Shown in pieces: positions 35,866 through 45,216 of a stretch of DNA of 64,000 nucleotides. The notes under the pieces are model-generated. The model ran no database searches and was not told the origin of the DNA. It saw nothing but the letters and a program-made list of their open reading frames with translations. The stretch comes from Winogradskyella marina (GTDB lineage Bacteria > Bacteroidota > Bacteroidia > Flavobacteriales > Flavobacteriaceae). The stretch spans positions 124,001 to 188,000 of the forward strand of contig NZ_JADOET010000002.1 of the NCBI RefSeq assembly GCF_015645385.1, in the 5' to 3' direction. The position numbers and the translations under genes are program-made. Position 1 is the stretch's first letter. Each line of letters begins with the position of its first letter.

Positions 35866-36276
35866 CTAATTTCGTTTTTCTAAGTAGTAATCTTCTTTGA
35901 AACGCATCAGTTTTTCATCGCTTTCTGACTTATCTTTATAACCACAGTAATGCAAAATACCGTGAATAATTACACGTGCCATTTCATCTTTGAAACTCGT
36001 ATTAAACTCTTGAGCATTTTCTTTAACACGATCTACAGAAATATAAATGTCACCATGTAGTTCTTTTCCTACTGAGTAATCGAAGCTAATAATATCTGTT
36101 AAGGTATCGTGATTTAGGAAATCGACATTTAATTGATGTAAATAGTCATCTGAACAGAAGATGTAATTAATCTCACCTTCCTTACAGTGTTCCTCTAAAA
36201 TCGTCTCGGTAATCCATTTAGAAAAATCACTTTCATTTTCTAAATTAAAATTGGTTTCGTAGTTAAAACTAATCAT
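35866..36276 (-). CDS. ybeY: Endoribonuclease YbeY (16S rRNA maturation)
   Basis: The 136-residue protein has the family segments EINYIFCSDDYLHQLNVDFLNHDTLTDIISFDY and HGDIYISVDRVKENA. The metal-binding motif is RVIIHGILHYCGYKDKSESDE near residues 103-123. The canonical motif is HGxLHLxGYDH; the third histidine position is aspartate here, as I recall for other Bacteroidota. YbeY takes part in ribosome quality control and rRNA processing. The start overlaps the end of the DUF4175 gene by 8 bases, suggesting coupled translation. Confidence 0.92.
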   Translation of the reverse strand: MISFNYETNFNLENESDFSKWITETILEEHCKEGEINYIFCSDDYLHQLNVDFLNHDTLTDIISFDYSVGKELHGDIYISVDRVKENAQEFNTSFKDEMARVIIHGILHYCGYKDKSESDEKLMRFKEDYYLEKRN

Positions 36277-39200
36277 CGCTCTGCTTAAAATACTGTTGAA
36301 TCTTTTTCTTATAATGATTCTGCAAAGGTAGTGCTTGACGATTTAAAATTTCAATGGTATTAAAATATTGTTTCGCCGTTGGTATTTGACTTGGATTTGT
36401 TTGATTGAATTCTTTTGTATTCGTTTCAGACTTACGTTTAGAATCTTGACCTTGCATAAAGGTTGCATTCTCTAATTTTAATAACTGATGTTGCAAATCC
36501 ATCATCTTCTGAAGCGTTTGATTTGTAAACCCAGAGTTTAGCAAATCGAGTTCAATATCCTCCATTTGTTTAATCAATTGACCAGCCGACTGAATCTTTC
36601 CATCTTTAACTAATCGATCTTCTAAAGCTTGACGCAATTGTTGTTGTTGCTGATATATTTTAAAGAGTTCACCATTTTGTTCTTCACTTCCGCCTTCACC
36701 ATAACCATCATTTTTTTCACCTTGTCCGTCGTTACCTTCACCTCCATTTTGGCCATCTTTACCATTTTTTCCATCCTTTCCACTTTGGTTTCCTTCACCA
36801 TTCTGTTTTCCATTCTCACCAGATTGTCCTCCTTCACCTTGTTGACCTTGCTGTTGTCCTCCTTTACCGCTTTCACCACTTTGACCTTCTTTACCAGATT
36901 TACCTGATTCTCCAGGTTTTTCACCTTCACCCTCTTTACCTTCTTCTCCTTCAGATCCTGGTTTTTCGCCTTCATTTCCTTCTTCACCTTCCTTACCTTT
37001 TTGGCTCTTCTTTACACCTTCCTCCATTTGTTTGTTGAGTTCTTCTTGACTCATTATAATGTCTGGTAACTGTTCACCACCTTCACCCTGACCAGGTGAT
37101 GGATTCATAGACATTTCCATATTATCTAAAACATTACTAAGAAAGTTAGCTAATTCATTTGTAGCCGTTACAGCATATTGCTGCGCACCTACTCCTTGAT
37201 AAAGTCTGTTTTCAGTTAATAAATCAAGCGCTTTGTCTATATTAAAATAGACGTCTGTAATCTGAGAATTTACTTGTTCTGAAATTTTGGGTTGCCTTAA
37301 TGATAAGGCAAATAAACTATCGTCAATGTGTTCAAAATGCGATCTTAGATTACTTTGTTCAATAATGTATTTTCCGTACTTGTTATTATTAATACCTATA
37401 CTCTCAAAAGTATTCATAAGGTCTTCTTGATCAAATGAATAGCGTAACAAATTCTCTAATATTTGACGTAATGCATCAATATCTTCCGCCATTTGCTCAC
37501 CAGAACCACCACCTCCACCAGACGATTTCATCATGTCGCTCATTTGCTTCATCTTTTTAGCCGCTTTCTTTTGTTGTTCTTTAGCCTGTTCTTGCTGCTC
37601 ATGAGCTTCTTGTGATTTTCCTTTAGATTGGTTGTCTTCTTTTTTTTCTAAGGCTTCTTTAGCTTCCTTTTGATCGAATTTTATTTCATCTTCTAAAAAC
37701 TCATCTCTCGGAAGGTTCATTGGCTTTTGAAGTTGTCTATCTTCACGTTGTAACTCTTCAATATCCTTTTGAAGTTTATCAAATTCCTCATTCAATTTTT
37801 CTTGAGCCTCTTTAGTATTATCCTGCCCTTTTTCTGACAATTTTTCTTGTTCTTCAGCCAATTTTTCTAAAGCATTTGCTACTTTTTCGGCCTTCTTCAT
37901 CATGTAAAAACGCTTTGTCAACTCTAAGAGTTGTTTCATGCTGCGTTTCTTATTTTTATTTTGCTTGGCTAATTCTTCAAGCTTTTGAGTGAACTCTTCT
38001 TTATTAATTTTATCCTGTAATTTTTCGAGCTCTTCGAGTAACTTTTCGTCTTTTTTTAGTTGCTCTTCATTTTCTTTTAATCGTTCCTTTAAGTCTTCTT
38101 TAAATTGATCCTCTTCTTTATCTTCGTTTTGAAATTCTTCTAAATTATCTTGCAGTTTCTTGTTGAAATTTTTCATCAACTGTTCCTGATTTTTCTGACG
38201 TTTTAAAAACTCTTCAAATTTCTTCTTGTCATTAAAATTTAGCTTTTCTTTTTCCTTTTGAGTTTTGGAAATTTCTTCAAGCTTTTTGTCTTGTTCTTGA
38301 AGTTTATCGTAAGTTTTACTAATATCTTTTATGGTTTCGTTTTGTTCATTGAGTTGCTTCTGCTCTTCTTCGTCTTTAGTTAGTTTTCGGTAACTGAATG
38401 TTGCACTTTTTGTGCGTTTATAATTATTAAGGACATCATTATCGAACACCTCAAAATAGAGTTGGTAACTCACTCCGTCTTCTAAATTAAACTGATTTGG
38501 AAAGGCACTTACAAACTCACTAAAATTAGATTTTGAAATCGCAATGGGTTCAACTACTTTTTTAGATTCATCTTCTGTTGGATAATACACCAATTGTAGC
38601 TTCGTTAAGCCATAATCATCGCTCGCTTGTCCATAGAAATAAAGGCTTTGTTGATCTATGGAGTCCTTTTGAACTTTAAGCTTCATTTCTGGATACGTAT
38701 CCTTAACCACATTAATGTTATACGCTAAATTCTCGTAATCTTTTAAGTCATCATTACTTGTGGTAATGCTATAATTGTAATTCTTAAAAAGTCGTTTGGT
38801 AGTTTCAAAATTCCCTTTGTCATTGGATGTAAAACGCAAGGTGTCTTCAGCATAAATTTGAACTCCAGTTGTAGATTTTGTCTTTGCTTTCCAAGTGACA
38901 TTTGTGCCTTCTGGAATAACAGCAGAACCTGTACTTTTTAAAACCTCATCTTGTTTTTTGGTGTGTGATGGATAATCTAAAACCATTTCGAAATTGACCA
39001 AATTTGGTGTATTAACCACAGTCAGTTTGTATGGTTTGGACGTGATATCATTTGCAGATAATGTAAATTCTACAGCTTCTTTTGGCAGACTGAAAGTGTA
39101 TTGAAATTCACCTGGTGCAACTTGTTGTAAAAAGTAAGATTGACCGTTGAATTTAATTTGTGCATTCTCAGGAATGACGTTTCCTGCGGTTGACACATTC

Positions 39201-39841
39201 AACTTAAAGTCTTTATTTTCTATTGCTTGTAAATTATCATTCAATACAAAAAACTGAAATGGTGCTGGTGGCTCGTAGGCCGTTTTATAATTTACAACGC
39301 GTTCGTAACTGTCGCTAAACCAGTTAATTTTTCCTGTGGCGAATGATAATAATAAAATGGCAATAGGAATGGCTGCGTATTTTAAATATTTGGTATTCGA
39401 CTTAAAATTAATGGCTGACTTAAACGGAATAGGTTGTAATTCTTGCGACTTCTGTTCTATACTGGCAAGTAATAAATCCGATTGTTGTGGATTTTGATTT
39501 AATTGAAGAACATTCAACAATTTATCGTTGACTTCTGGAAAATGACTTCCTATTAATTTAGAGGCTGTTTCAAAATTGATGCCTTGTCGTAGCTTGAATA
39601 AATGCGCTAATGGAATGGCTATAAATTTTACGAAAAGTGCTAATTCTACAGCGATGAATGTCCAGAATAAAATTGTTCTTGCTGTTGGGTTTAACCATAG
39701 GATGTATTCTACAAATAAAGTAATCATAAGGTACAATAAACCAGCAGCGAAAAATAGTATGACGCCTTTTAGTAGTTCATTGGTGTAATACCGTTTTATG
39801 AACTGTTCTAGTTTTTGTTTTATGGTTTCGAAATTACTCAT
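36269..39841 (-). CDS. DUF4175 family giant membrane protein with coiled-coil and Gly-rich regions
   Basis: The protein has 1190 residues. Two membrane segments lie near residues 24-46 and 55-77, and a third near 150-168. An extracytoplasmic beta-rich region of about 300 residues follows, then a long charged coiled coil (about 490-790; KLEEISKTQKEKEKLNF-like heptads). A Gly/Glu/Lys/Ser/Gln-rich low-complexity stretch (about 950-1070, GKxG-type repeats) is followed by a helical C-terminus. It matches DUF4175, a Bacteroidota family of unknown function. The layout suggests an envelope scaffold. It is translationally linked to ybeY. The antisense frames at 36629-36907 are artefacts of the repeats. 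Confidence 0.75.
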   Translation of the reverse strand: MSNFETIKQKLEQFIKRYYTNELLKGVILFFAAGLLYLMITLFVEYILWLNPTARTILFWTFIAVELALFVKFIAIPLAHLFKLRQGINFETASKLIGSHFPEVNDKLLNVLQLNQNPQQSDLLLASIEQKSQELQPIPFKSAINFKSNTKYLKYAAIPIAILLLSFATGKINWFSDSYERVVNYKTAYEPPAPFQFFVLNDNLQAIENKDFKLNVSTAGNVIPENAQIKFNGQSYFLQQVAPGEFQYTFSLPKEAVEFTLSANDITSKPYKLTVVNTPNLVNFEMVLDYPSHTKKQDEVLKSTGSAVIPEGTNVTWKAKTKSTTGVQIYAEDTLRFTSNDKGNFETTKRLFKNYNYSITTSNDDLKDYENLAYNINVVKDTYPEMKLKVQKDSIDQQSLYFYGQASDDYGLTKLQLVYYPTEDESKKVVEPIAISKSNFSEFVSAFPNQFNLEDGVSYQLYFEVFDNDVLNNYKRTKSATFSYRKLTKDEEEQKQLNEQNETIKDISKTYDKLQEQDKKLEEISKTQKEKEKLNFNDKKKFEEFLKRQKNQEQLMKNFNKKLQDNLEEFQNEDKEEDQFKEDLKERLKENEEQLKKDEKLLEELEKLQDKINKEEFTQKLEELAKQNKNKKRSMKQLLELTKRFYMMKKAEKVANALEKLAEEQEKLSEKGQDNTKEAQEKLNEEFDKLQKDIEELQREDRQLQKPMNLPRDEFLEDEIKFDQKEAKEALEKKEDNQSKGKSQEAHEQQEQAKEQQKKAAKKMKQMSDMMKSSGGGGGSGEQMAEDIDALRQILENLLRYSFDQEDLMNTFESIGINNNKYGKYIIEQSNLRSHFEHIDDSLFALSLRQPKISEQVNSQITDVYFNIDKALDLLTENRLYQGVGAQQYAVTATNELANFLSNVLDNMEMSMNPSPGQGEGGEQLPDIIMSQEELNKQMEEGVKKSQKGKEGEEGNEGEKPGSEGEEGKEGEGEKPGESGKSGKEGQSGESGKGGQQQGQQGEGGQSGENGKQNGEGNQSGKDGKNGKDGQNGGEGNDGQGEKNDGYGEGGSEEQNGELFKIYQQQQQLRQALEDRLVKDGKIQSAGQLIKQMEDIELDLLNSGFTNQTLQKMMDLQHQLLKLENATFMQGQDSKRKSETNTKEFNQTNPSQIPTAKQYFNTIEILNRQALPLQNHYKKKIQQYFKQSDD

Positions 39842-40392
39842 TTATTATTTTCTCTTATTTCTCTGTTCATTTTGTCTTGATACAAAACGAACCAAAAAAT
39901 CAAAACGATTTATTAGGAAATTGCAAGCACCATTCGCTGATGAATTAATACGTTTTGTACTTTATAAAATTTACGTTCCAATCCTTGATTTTGTAAATTA
40001 ACAACGATTTTGGCTCATTATTTCTGAAAATCGTTGTGTCCGACTTTGTCCGAACTTTGGTATTTTACAATCTTTTTATTTTCGTTTATTAAGTTAGTAC
40101 ATTAAGTGTAATTTTCTAACATTGCTTACTCTAGTCCTTCTCTGTTTCTGTATCTCTTTTTTCTAATGTTTCAATACACATTTCTCATAGCTCAGAACTC
40201 AAAGCTAAAGACTCAGTACTAACGACTCATAGCTAATAACTGCCTAAACTACGATTTTATTTTAAATGCAATTTCGGGAAAATTGGTAAGATTCTGTTAA
40301 TTTAGAGGATTTTAGTGTTAAATTGAGTGGAAATTGAACTTTACACACCTTAAAAAAACCGTTTCCAGTGTTTTCAAGATTAATAAAATTCC
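39842..40392. other. 551-base intergenic stretch carrying repeat copy A
   Basis: No gene is seen. It contains three blocks (39866-39937, 40015-40069, 40244-40298) that recur in the same order after the AlkB-like gene. It also has a 10-base hairpin, CAACGATTTT/AAAATCGTTG, at 40002-40036 and a quasi-repetitive ACTCA/GCTAA stretch at 40184-40240. Confidence 0.7.
39866..40298. repeat. Direct repeat copy A flanking the AlkB-like gene
   Basis: Block 1 (39866-39937) matches 41506-41577 at 70 of 72 bases. Block 2 (40015-40069) matches 41656-41710 at about 51 of 55. Block 3 (40244-40298) matches 41827-41881 at about 48 of 55. The sequence between the blocks has diverged. Counts were made by eye. Confidence 0.85.
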
Positions 40393-41436
40393 ATGAAAGA
40401 CCTTAAATACATCGCTGCGTTTTCCATTCCTGTTATGGCATTTTTCGGTCTATATTTAAAAGGTTATTGGGTTTGGGCAACACCTGTTTTTGCGTTTTTA
40501 TGTATTCCTATTTTAGAACTTATTTTTCCAGTAGATACTGATAATTTAAAGCCTGATGAAGCCGACAATAAATTAAAACAAAAACTGTTTGATTGGTTAT
40601 TATATTTAAACCTTCCTGTTGTTTATGGTTTAGTTATTTATGGCTTATTTACCACATCATTTTCAGTGTTGCAAACCTATGAATTTGTCGGTATTATCTT
40701 TTCCGTGGGAATTGTTTTGGGTGTCAATGGTATTAATGTGGCTCACGAACTTGGTCACAGACAAACCACCAACGAACGATATTTAGGTAAAGCACTACTT
40801 CTACCCGCTTTTTACATGCACTTTTATATTGAACACAATTTTGGACATCATTTACATGCCGCAACTCCTGAAGATCCTGCGACTGCTAAATATAACCAGA
40901 GTGTTTATTCCTTTTGGTTCACATCAACTCTAAGACAATATTTTAATGCATGGAAAATTCAACTAAAATTGCTTAAAAACAACAAAAAACACTTCTTTTC
41001 GCTTAAAAATGACATGTTTTGGTATGTTTTTCTTCAAATTAGCTATGTCATAGTAGTTGTTGTCATTTTTGGAATTTCAGGTTTAATATTCACCATTTTT
41101 GCAGGAATTGTTGGGTTTATACTTCTCGAAACCGTAAATTATATTGAACATTATGGTTTATTGCGATTAAAAACAAAATCTGGACGGTATGAGCGTGTAA
41201 AAGAAATACATTCTTGGAATTCTAATCATGTTATTGGCAGAATTGTGTTGTACGAATTAACCAGACACAGCGACCATCATTATAAAACGTCTAAAAAATA
41301 TCAGATTTTAGATTGCCATGATGAAAGTCCACAAATGCCTTATGGTTATCCAACGTCTATGGTGTTAGCCATGGTGCCTCCATTATGGTTTAAGATTATG
41401 AATAAGCGCGTACCTAAGACTATGATAAGAAATTAA
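40393..41436 (+). CDS. AlkB-type alkane 1-monooxygenase / membrane di-iron hydroxylase
   Basis: The 347-residue integral membrane protein has about six hydrophobic segments. All histidine boxes of the AlkB group are present: HELGHR (about residues 118-123), EHNFGHH (about 146-152), NYIEHYGL (about 251-258) and RHSDHH (about 291-296), with the AlkB-specific RYERVKEIHSWNSN before the last. AlkB enzymes hydroxylate terminal methyl groups of alkanes, using rubredoxin for electrons. No rubredoxin gene is adjacent. The true substrate could be another hydrocarbon or lipid. The gene stands alone between two diverged direct repeats, which hints at acquisition or rearrangement. Confidence 0.88.
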   Translation: MKDLKYIAAFSIPVMAFFGLYLKGYWVWATPVFAFLCIPILELIFPVDTDNLKPDEADNKLKQKLFDWLLYLNLPVVYGLVIYGLFTTSFSVLQTYEFVGIIFSVGIVLGVNGINVAHELGHRQTTNERYLGKALLLPAFYMHFYIEHNFGHHLHAATPEDPATAKYNQSVYSFWFTSTLRQYFNAWKIQLKLLKNNKKHFFSLKNDMFWYVFLQISYVIVVVVIFGISGLIFTIFAGIVGFILLETVNYIEHYGLLRLKTKSGRYERVKEIHSWNSNHVIGRIVLYELTRHSDHHYKTSKKYQILDCHDESPQMPYGYPTSMVLAMVPPLWFKIMNKRVPKTMIRN

Positions 41437-41505
41437 TTTGCGATCTAACTAAAAATCGTCTTGATTTATGTTCTGAAATTCAAGCTGAAATTTTCACTTA
41501 TTTTA

Positions 41506-41881
41506 TTCATTTTGTCTTGATACAAAACGAATCAAAAAATCAAAACGATTTGTTAGGAAATTGCAAGCACCATTCGCAAATACATTGGTATTTCATATTC
41601 TTTGTATAATTAAGAATTCAAAACCTTGATTTCTTAAATCAACTTTAATTGTTGTTCATTATTTCTGAAAATCGTTGCGTCCGACTTTGTCGGAACTATG
41701 GTACTTTACAGTGATTTTGACTACTTTTTTTAAAGTACAATTCAATAATAATTCTGCTAAAATTACTCGTCATTACGCCTAACTTAGTCTTAATTCTCAC
41801 TACAAAAACTCAAAATTAACAGCTAGCTAAACTGCAATTTTATTTTAAATGTAATCTCAGTAAAATTGGTGAGATTCTGTT
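41506..41881. repeat. Direct repeat copy B flanking the AlkB-like gene
   Basis: This copy is collinear with copy A at 39866-40298 and starts 1640 bases downstream of it. The first 72 bases differ at only two positions. The spacing between blocks 1 and 2 is preserved (149 versus 150 bases), while the block 2-3 spacing differs by about 58 bases. Copy B lacks the perfect hairpin that copy A has before block 2. Confidence 0.85.
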
Positions 41882-42047
41882 TATAAGTGCTGTATTTGGT
41901 AAAATAGCTGGAAAATAAAAAGAATATAGATAATAGACCAGCAAAACATAAATTTGAAATTCTTAATCGTATTTTTTATAAAATTTAAACTGAGTCTATA
42001 TTCTATTAGTCTAATATCTAATTTCTAACCTCTTTACTCTTTTTTCT

Positions 42048-42077
42048 TTGTTCTAAAATCTTATCAAACTATCTTTG
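42048..42077 (+). promoter_or_regulatory. gltX promoter (TTG-N19-TATCTTTG)
   Basis: TTG at 42048-42050 and TATCTTTG at 42070-42077 are separated by exactly 19 bases, the ideal Bacteroidota promoter layout. Transcription would start near 42084. The leader of about 53 bases contains a hairpin TTCTGAA-N5-TTCAGAA at 42091-42109. Confidence 0.7.
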
Positions 42078-42136
42078 TGCATTAATGATTTTCTGAAATA
42101 AATTCAGAATAACAAACCCTTTGAGAGTTTACTATT

Positions 42137-43651
42137 ATGTCTAAAAACGTACGTGTGCGCTTTGCACCAAGTCCAACAGGACCATTACATATTGGTGGTG
42201 TTAGAACCGCTTTATTCAACTATTTATTCGCTAAAAAACACAATGGTGATTTTGTACTAAGAATTGAAGATACCGATCAAAACAGGTATGTTGAAGGTGC
42301 AGAAGATTATATTGTTAAATCCTTAAATTGGTGTGGCATTACTGTTGACGAAGGTCCTGGAACAAACGAAAAATTTGGACCATACAGACAAAGTGAACGC
42401 AAGCATTTATACAAGCAATATGCGGATGAATTAATTGCAAAAGGCAAAGCCTATTATGCGTTTGATACCGCTGAACAATTAGATGCTGAACGCAAAGCTC
42501 ATGAAGCAGAAGGCAAAACCTTTATTTATAATTGGCATAACCGTGAAAAAGGACGTTTAGTTAACTCGTTAGTGTTAACAGAAACAGAAACTAAAGCTAA
42601 AATTGAAGCCGGTGATGATTATGTGATTCGTTTTAAATCGCCTCAAGATGAAACCTTACATCTTACTGATATTATCCGTGGAAACATATCTATTGATACC
42701 AATGTTTTAGACGATAAAGTTTTGTTTAAAAGCGATGGCATGCCAACCTATCATTTGGCGAATATTGTTGATGATCATTTAATGGAAATTACACATGTGA
42801 TTCGAGGTGAAGAATGGTTACCATCTTTAGCCTTGCATCAATTATTATATGATGGTTTTGGTTGGAAAGCGCCTGAATTTGCGCATTTACCATTAATTTT
42901 AAAACCAACAGGTAAAGGAAAATTAAGCAAGCGTGATGGTGATAAAATGGGATTCCCTGTGTTTCCATTAGAGTATACAGCACCAGATAAAACCGTTTCA
43001 AGAGGTTATAAAGAGGATGGTTATTTTCCGGAAGCTGTTGTTAATTTCTTAGCGTTTTTAGGATGGAATCCTGGAACAGAACAAGAGATTTTTAGCCTAG
43101 AACAATTGATTTCAGAATTTGATTTAGGAAAAGTACATAAAGCAGGTGCTCGTTTTGATCCGGATAAAACCAAGTGGTTTAATCATCATTATATGCAACA
43201 GCAATTAGATTTAGATTTAGCGGAACAGTTTAAAGCCCTTCAACCAGAATTGGCAGAAATCGATATTAATTATATTGCCTTGGTTGTTGGTTTAATAAAA
43301 GAACGCGCAACGTTTGTTCAAGATTTTTGGGACTTAAGTCATTTCTTTTTTACCGCTCCAACGTCTTATGATGAAAAAGCGTCTAAAAAAGCTTTGAAAG
43401 ATGAAACTCCAGCATTGCTTCAAGAGGTTATTAACATTGTTACAAGAACCTCAGAATTTACAGTTCAGAATTTACAAGCCAAAACAAAAGGCTGGATTAC
43501 TGAAAATGAAATTGGTTTTGGAAAAGTAATGATGCCATTACGATTGGCTTTGGTAGGTGCATTACAAGGTCCTGATGTATTTGATATTATCTTTATGATT
43601 GGAAAGGCTGAGACTGTGAAACGTATTGAAGCTTTAATGAAGACCATTTAA
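42137..43651 (+). CDS. gltX: Glutamyl-tRNA synthetase
   Basis: This class I aminoacyl-tRNA synthetase charges tRNA-Glu. The 504-residue protein has the HIGH-type motif APSPTGPLHIGGVRTALFNYLFA at the N-terminus and the KMSKS-type KLSKRDGDK near residue 257. FLRIEDTD-like VLRIEDTDQNRY and GEEWLPSLALHQLLYDGFGW are further landmarks. The C-terminal anticodon-binding helical domain is complete. It has a strong promoter upstream and no visible terminator hairpin before the SPFH gene. Confidence 0.96.
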   Translation: MSKNVRVRFAPSPTGPLHIGGVRTALFNYLFAKKHNGDFVLRIEDTDQNRYVEGAEDYIVKSLNWCGITVDEGPGTNEKFGPYRQSERKHLYKQYADELIAKGKAYYAFDTAEQLDAERKAHEAEGKTFIYNWHNREKGRLVNSLVLTETETKAKIEAGDDYVIRFKSPQDETLHLTDIIRGNISIDTNVLDDKVLFKSDGMPTYHLANIVDDHLMEITHVIRGEEWLPSLALHQLLYDGFGWKAPEFAHLPLILKPTGKGKLSKRDGDKMGFPVFPLEYTAPDKTVSRGYKEDGYFPEAVVNFLAFLGWNPGTEQEIFSLEQLISEFDLGKVHKAGARFDPDKTKWFNHHYMQQQLDLDLAEQFKALQPELAEIDINYIALVVGLIKERATFVQDFWDLSHFFFTAPTSYDEKASKKALKDETPALLQEVINIVTRTSEFTVQNLQAKTKGWITENEIGFGKVMMPLRLALVGALQGPDVFDIIFMIGKAETVKRIEALMKTI

Positions 43652-43766
43652 AAACGACTCTTTTCCATTTACATATAAAAGCTCGTACTAAATACTTTTA
43701 ACTTAGGACTTGTGCTTTAAATAAGTTATTTTTAAACGATTATATTATTAATTTAAATAACAAGTT

Positions 43767-44699
43767 ATGGGTGATTTTTTCTTAGTTCCAATTATAGTAT
43801 TGGGTGTTTTTATTGTGATTTCAGGTCTGTTTGTTGTAAAACAGCAAACTGCTGCAATTGTAGAGCGTTTTGGTAAATTTCATAGTATTAGGCATTCTGG
43901 ATTAAAACTTAAAATTCCGTTAGTAGACAAAATTGCCGGACGATTAAGTCTAAAAATTCAACAACTCGATGTTATTATAGAAACGAAAACTTTAGACGAT
44001 GTTTTTGTAAAACTAAAGGTTTCTGTACAGTATAGAGTAATCAAAGAACGTGTCTATGATGCTTTTTATCAGTTAGATTATCCGCATGAACAAATTACAA
44101 GTTATGTTTTTGATGTCGTACGTGCTGAAGTACCAAAAATGAAATTGGATGATGTTTTTGTTAAAAAAGACGATATCGCCTTAGCTGTAAAAGCAGAATT
44201 AAATGATGCTATGATGGAATACGGATTTGATATTATAAGAACATTAGTAACTGATATTGATCCAGATCCACAAGTAAAAATAGCTATGAACCGTATTAAT
44301 GCGGCAGATAGAGAAAAAACAGCGGCACAATATGAAGGTGATGCACAGCGTATTCTTATTGTTGAAAAAGCAAAAGCTGAAGCTGAAAGTAAGCGTTTAC
44401 AAGGTCAAGGTATTGCAGACCAACGACGCGAAATTGCTCGTGGTTTAGAAGAGTCTGTTGATGTTTTAAACCGTGTTGGTATTAACTCGCAAGAAGCCTC
44501 TGCTTTAATTGTTGTAACGCAACATTATGATACATTACAAGCCGTAGGACAAGAAACTAATAGTAACTTAATACTATTACCTAATTCACCACAAGCTGGT
44601 AGCCAAATGCTAAACGATATGGTGGCTAGTTTTACAGCAAGTAATCAAATTGGTGAGGCTATGAAAGCTCAAAAAGAGAAAAAAAAGAATGATGAATAA
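43767..44699 (+). CDS. SPFH/Band 7 domain membrane protein
   Basis: The 310-residue protein has an N-terminal membrane segment (residues 3-24, FFLVPIIVLGVFIVISGLFVV). The Band 7 domain follows, with QQTAAIVERFGKFHSIRHSGLKLKIPLVDKI and RAEVPKMKLDDVFVKKDDIA, then a helical region AADREKTAAQYEGDAQRILIVEKAKAEAESKR. This is the stomatin/prohibitin-like type that scaffolds membrane microdomains and often regulates proteases. No NfeD partner gene is adjacent. The next gene overlaps its end by 11 bases and may be co-expressed. Confidence 0.9.
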   Translation: MGDFFLVPIIVLGVFIVISGLFVVKQQTAAIVERFGKFHSIRHSGLKLKIPLVDKIAGRLSLKIQQLDVIIETKTLDDVFVKLKVSVQYRVIKERVYDAFYQLDYPHEQITSYVFDVVRAEVPKMKLDDVFVKKDDIALAVKAELNDAMMEYGFDIIRTLVTDIDPDPQVKIAMNRINAADREKTAAQYEGDAQRILIVEKAKAEAESKRLQGQGIADQRREIARGLEESVDVLNRVGINSQEASALIVVTQHYDTLQAVGQETNSNLILLPNSPQAGSQMLNDMVASFTASNQIGEAMKAQKEKKKNDE

Positions 44700-45213
44700 A
44701 TTAAAAAGATTAGTACTATTTGTAAGTATAGCAACAAGTCTAAATGTAGTTTCTCAAACTAAAGCTGATGCATTAAAAGATGCTAAAATTACATCTACGG
44801 CAACCTTAGAAATGGATTATAAAACCGTTCTTAAACACACGCTTCCGTCTGTATTAGACATGATGGGAGGCAAAGACGCAGCTTTAAAAGTTATTGAGGC
44901 TACTTTTGAAGGTATGAAAGCACAAGGTTTTGTGTTTGAAAAAGCAGATATTATTGGTGTATCTGACATAGTTAAAGAACAAGGACAGTTTAGATGCGTT
45001 GTAGAAGGTTACAACCAAATGGTAATGTCTGATCAACGTATTTCTTCAAAAAGTTACCTTTTAGGAATTTATAATGAAACCGATAATTACTGGTGGTTTA
45101 TAGAAGCCAAACAATTACAGAATGACGCTTTAACACAACAAATTCTTCCTGATTTTAAAACCTCATTAGAGATTCCGGAAGACGATTTAAAAATGGAACC
45201 TATAGACGATTAA
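44689..45213 (+). CDS. Secreted hypothetical protein downstream of the SPFH gene
   Basis: The 174-residue protein begins with a signal peptide MMNKLKRLVLFVSIATSLNVVSQ, probably cleaved near residue 23. The mature part mixes helices and strands, with DYKTVLKHTLPSVLDMMGGKDAALKVIEATFEGMKAQGF and a C-terminal WWFIEAKQLQNDALTQQILPD. I do not recognise a named family; similar small secreted proteins occur in Flavobacteriia. Two ATG codons are adjacent (44689 and 44692). The gene overlaps the SPFH stop by 11 bases and ends in a strong terminator. Confidence 0.7.
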   Translation: MMNKLKRLVLFVSIATSLNVVSQTKADALKDAKITSTATLEMDYKTVLKHTLPSVLDMMGGKDAALKVIEATFEGMKAQGFVFEKADIIGVSDIVKEQGQFRCVVEGYNQMVMSDQRISSKSYLLGIYNETDNYWWFIEAKQLQNDALTQQILPDFKTSLEIPEDDLKMEPIDD

Positions 45214-45216
45214 TAA

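Larger units (their letters stand above)
41437..42136. other. 700-base intergenic stretch with repeat copy B and the gltX promoter
   Basis: No gene is seen. The first half is repeat copy B (41506-41881). At 41918-42020 there is a loose inverted repeat based on AGAATATAGA / TCTATATTCT, another palindromic intergenic unit. The gltX promoter (42048-42077) and a leader hairpin (42091-42109) complete it. Confidence 0.65.

Noticed and set aside
36622-36987. Long frames on both strands over the Gly-rich tract of the DUF4175 gene
   Set aside because: The low-complexity, AT/GA-biased repeat keeps several frames open. Composition is monotonous (all K/M/V or all T/L/F) and no start context exists; the DUF4175 frame explains the region.
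40184-40240. Quasi-repetitive ACTCA/GCTAA sequence, considered as a CRISPR array or tandem repeat
   Set aside because: There is no regular unit length and no spacers, and the units are only loosely similar.
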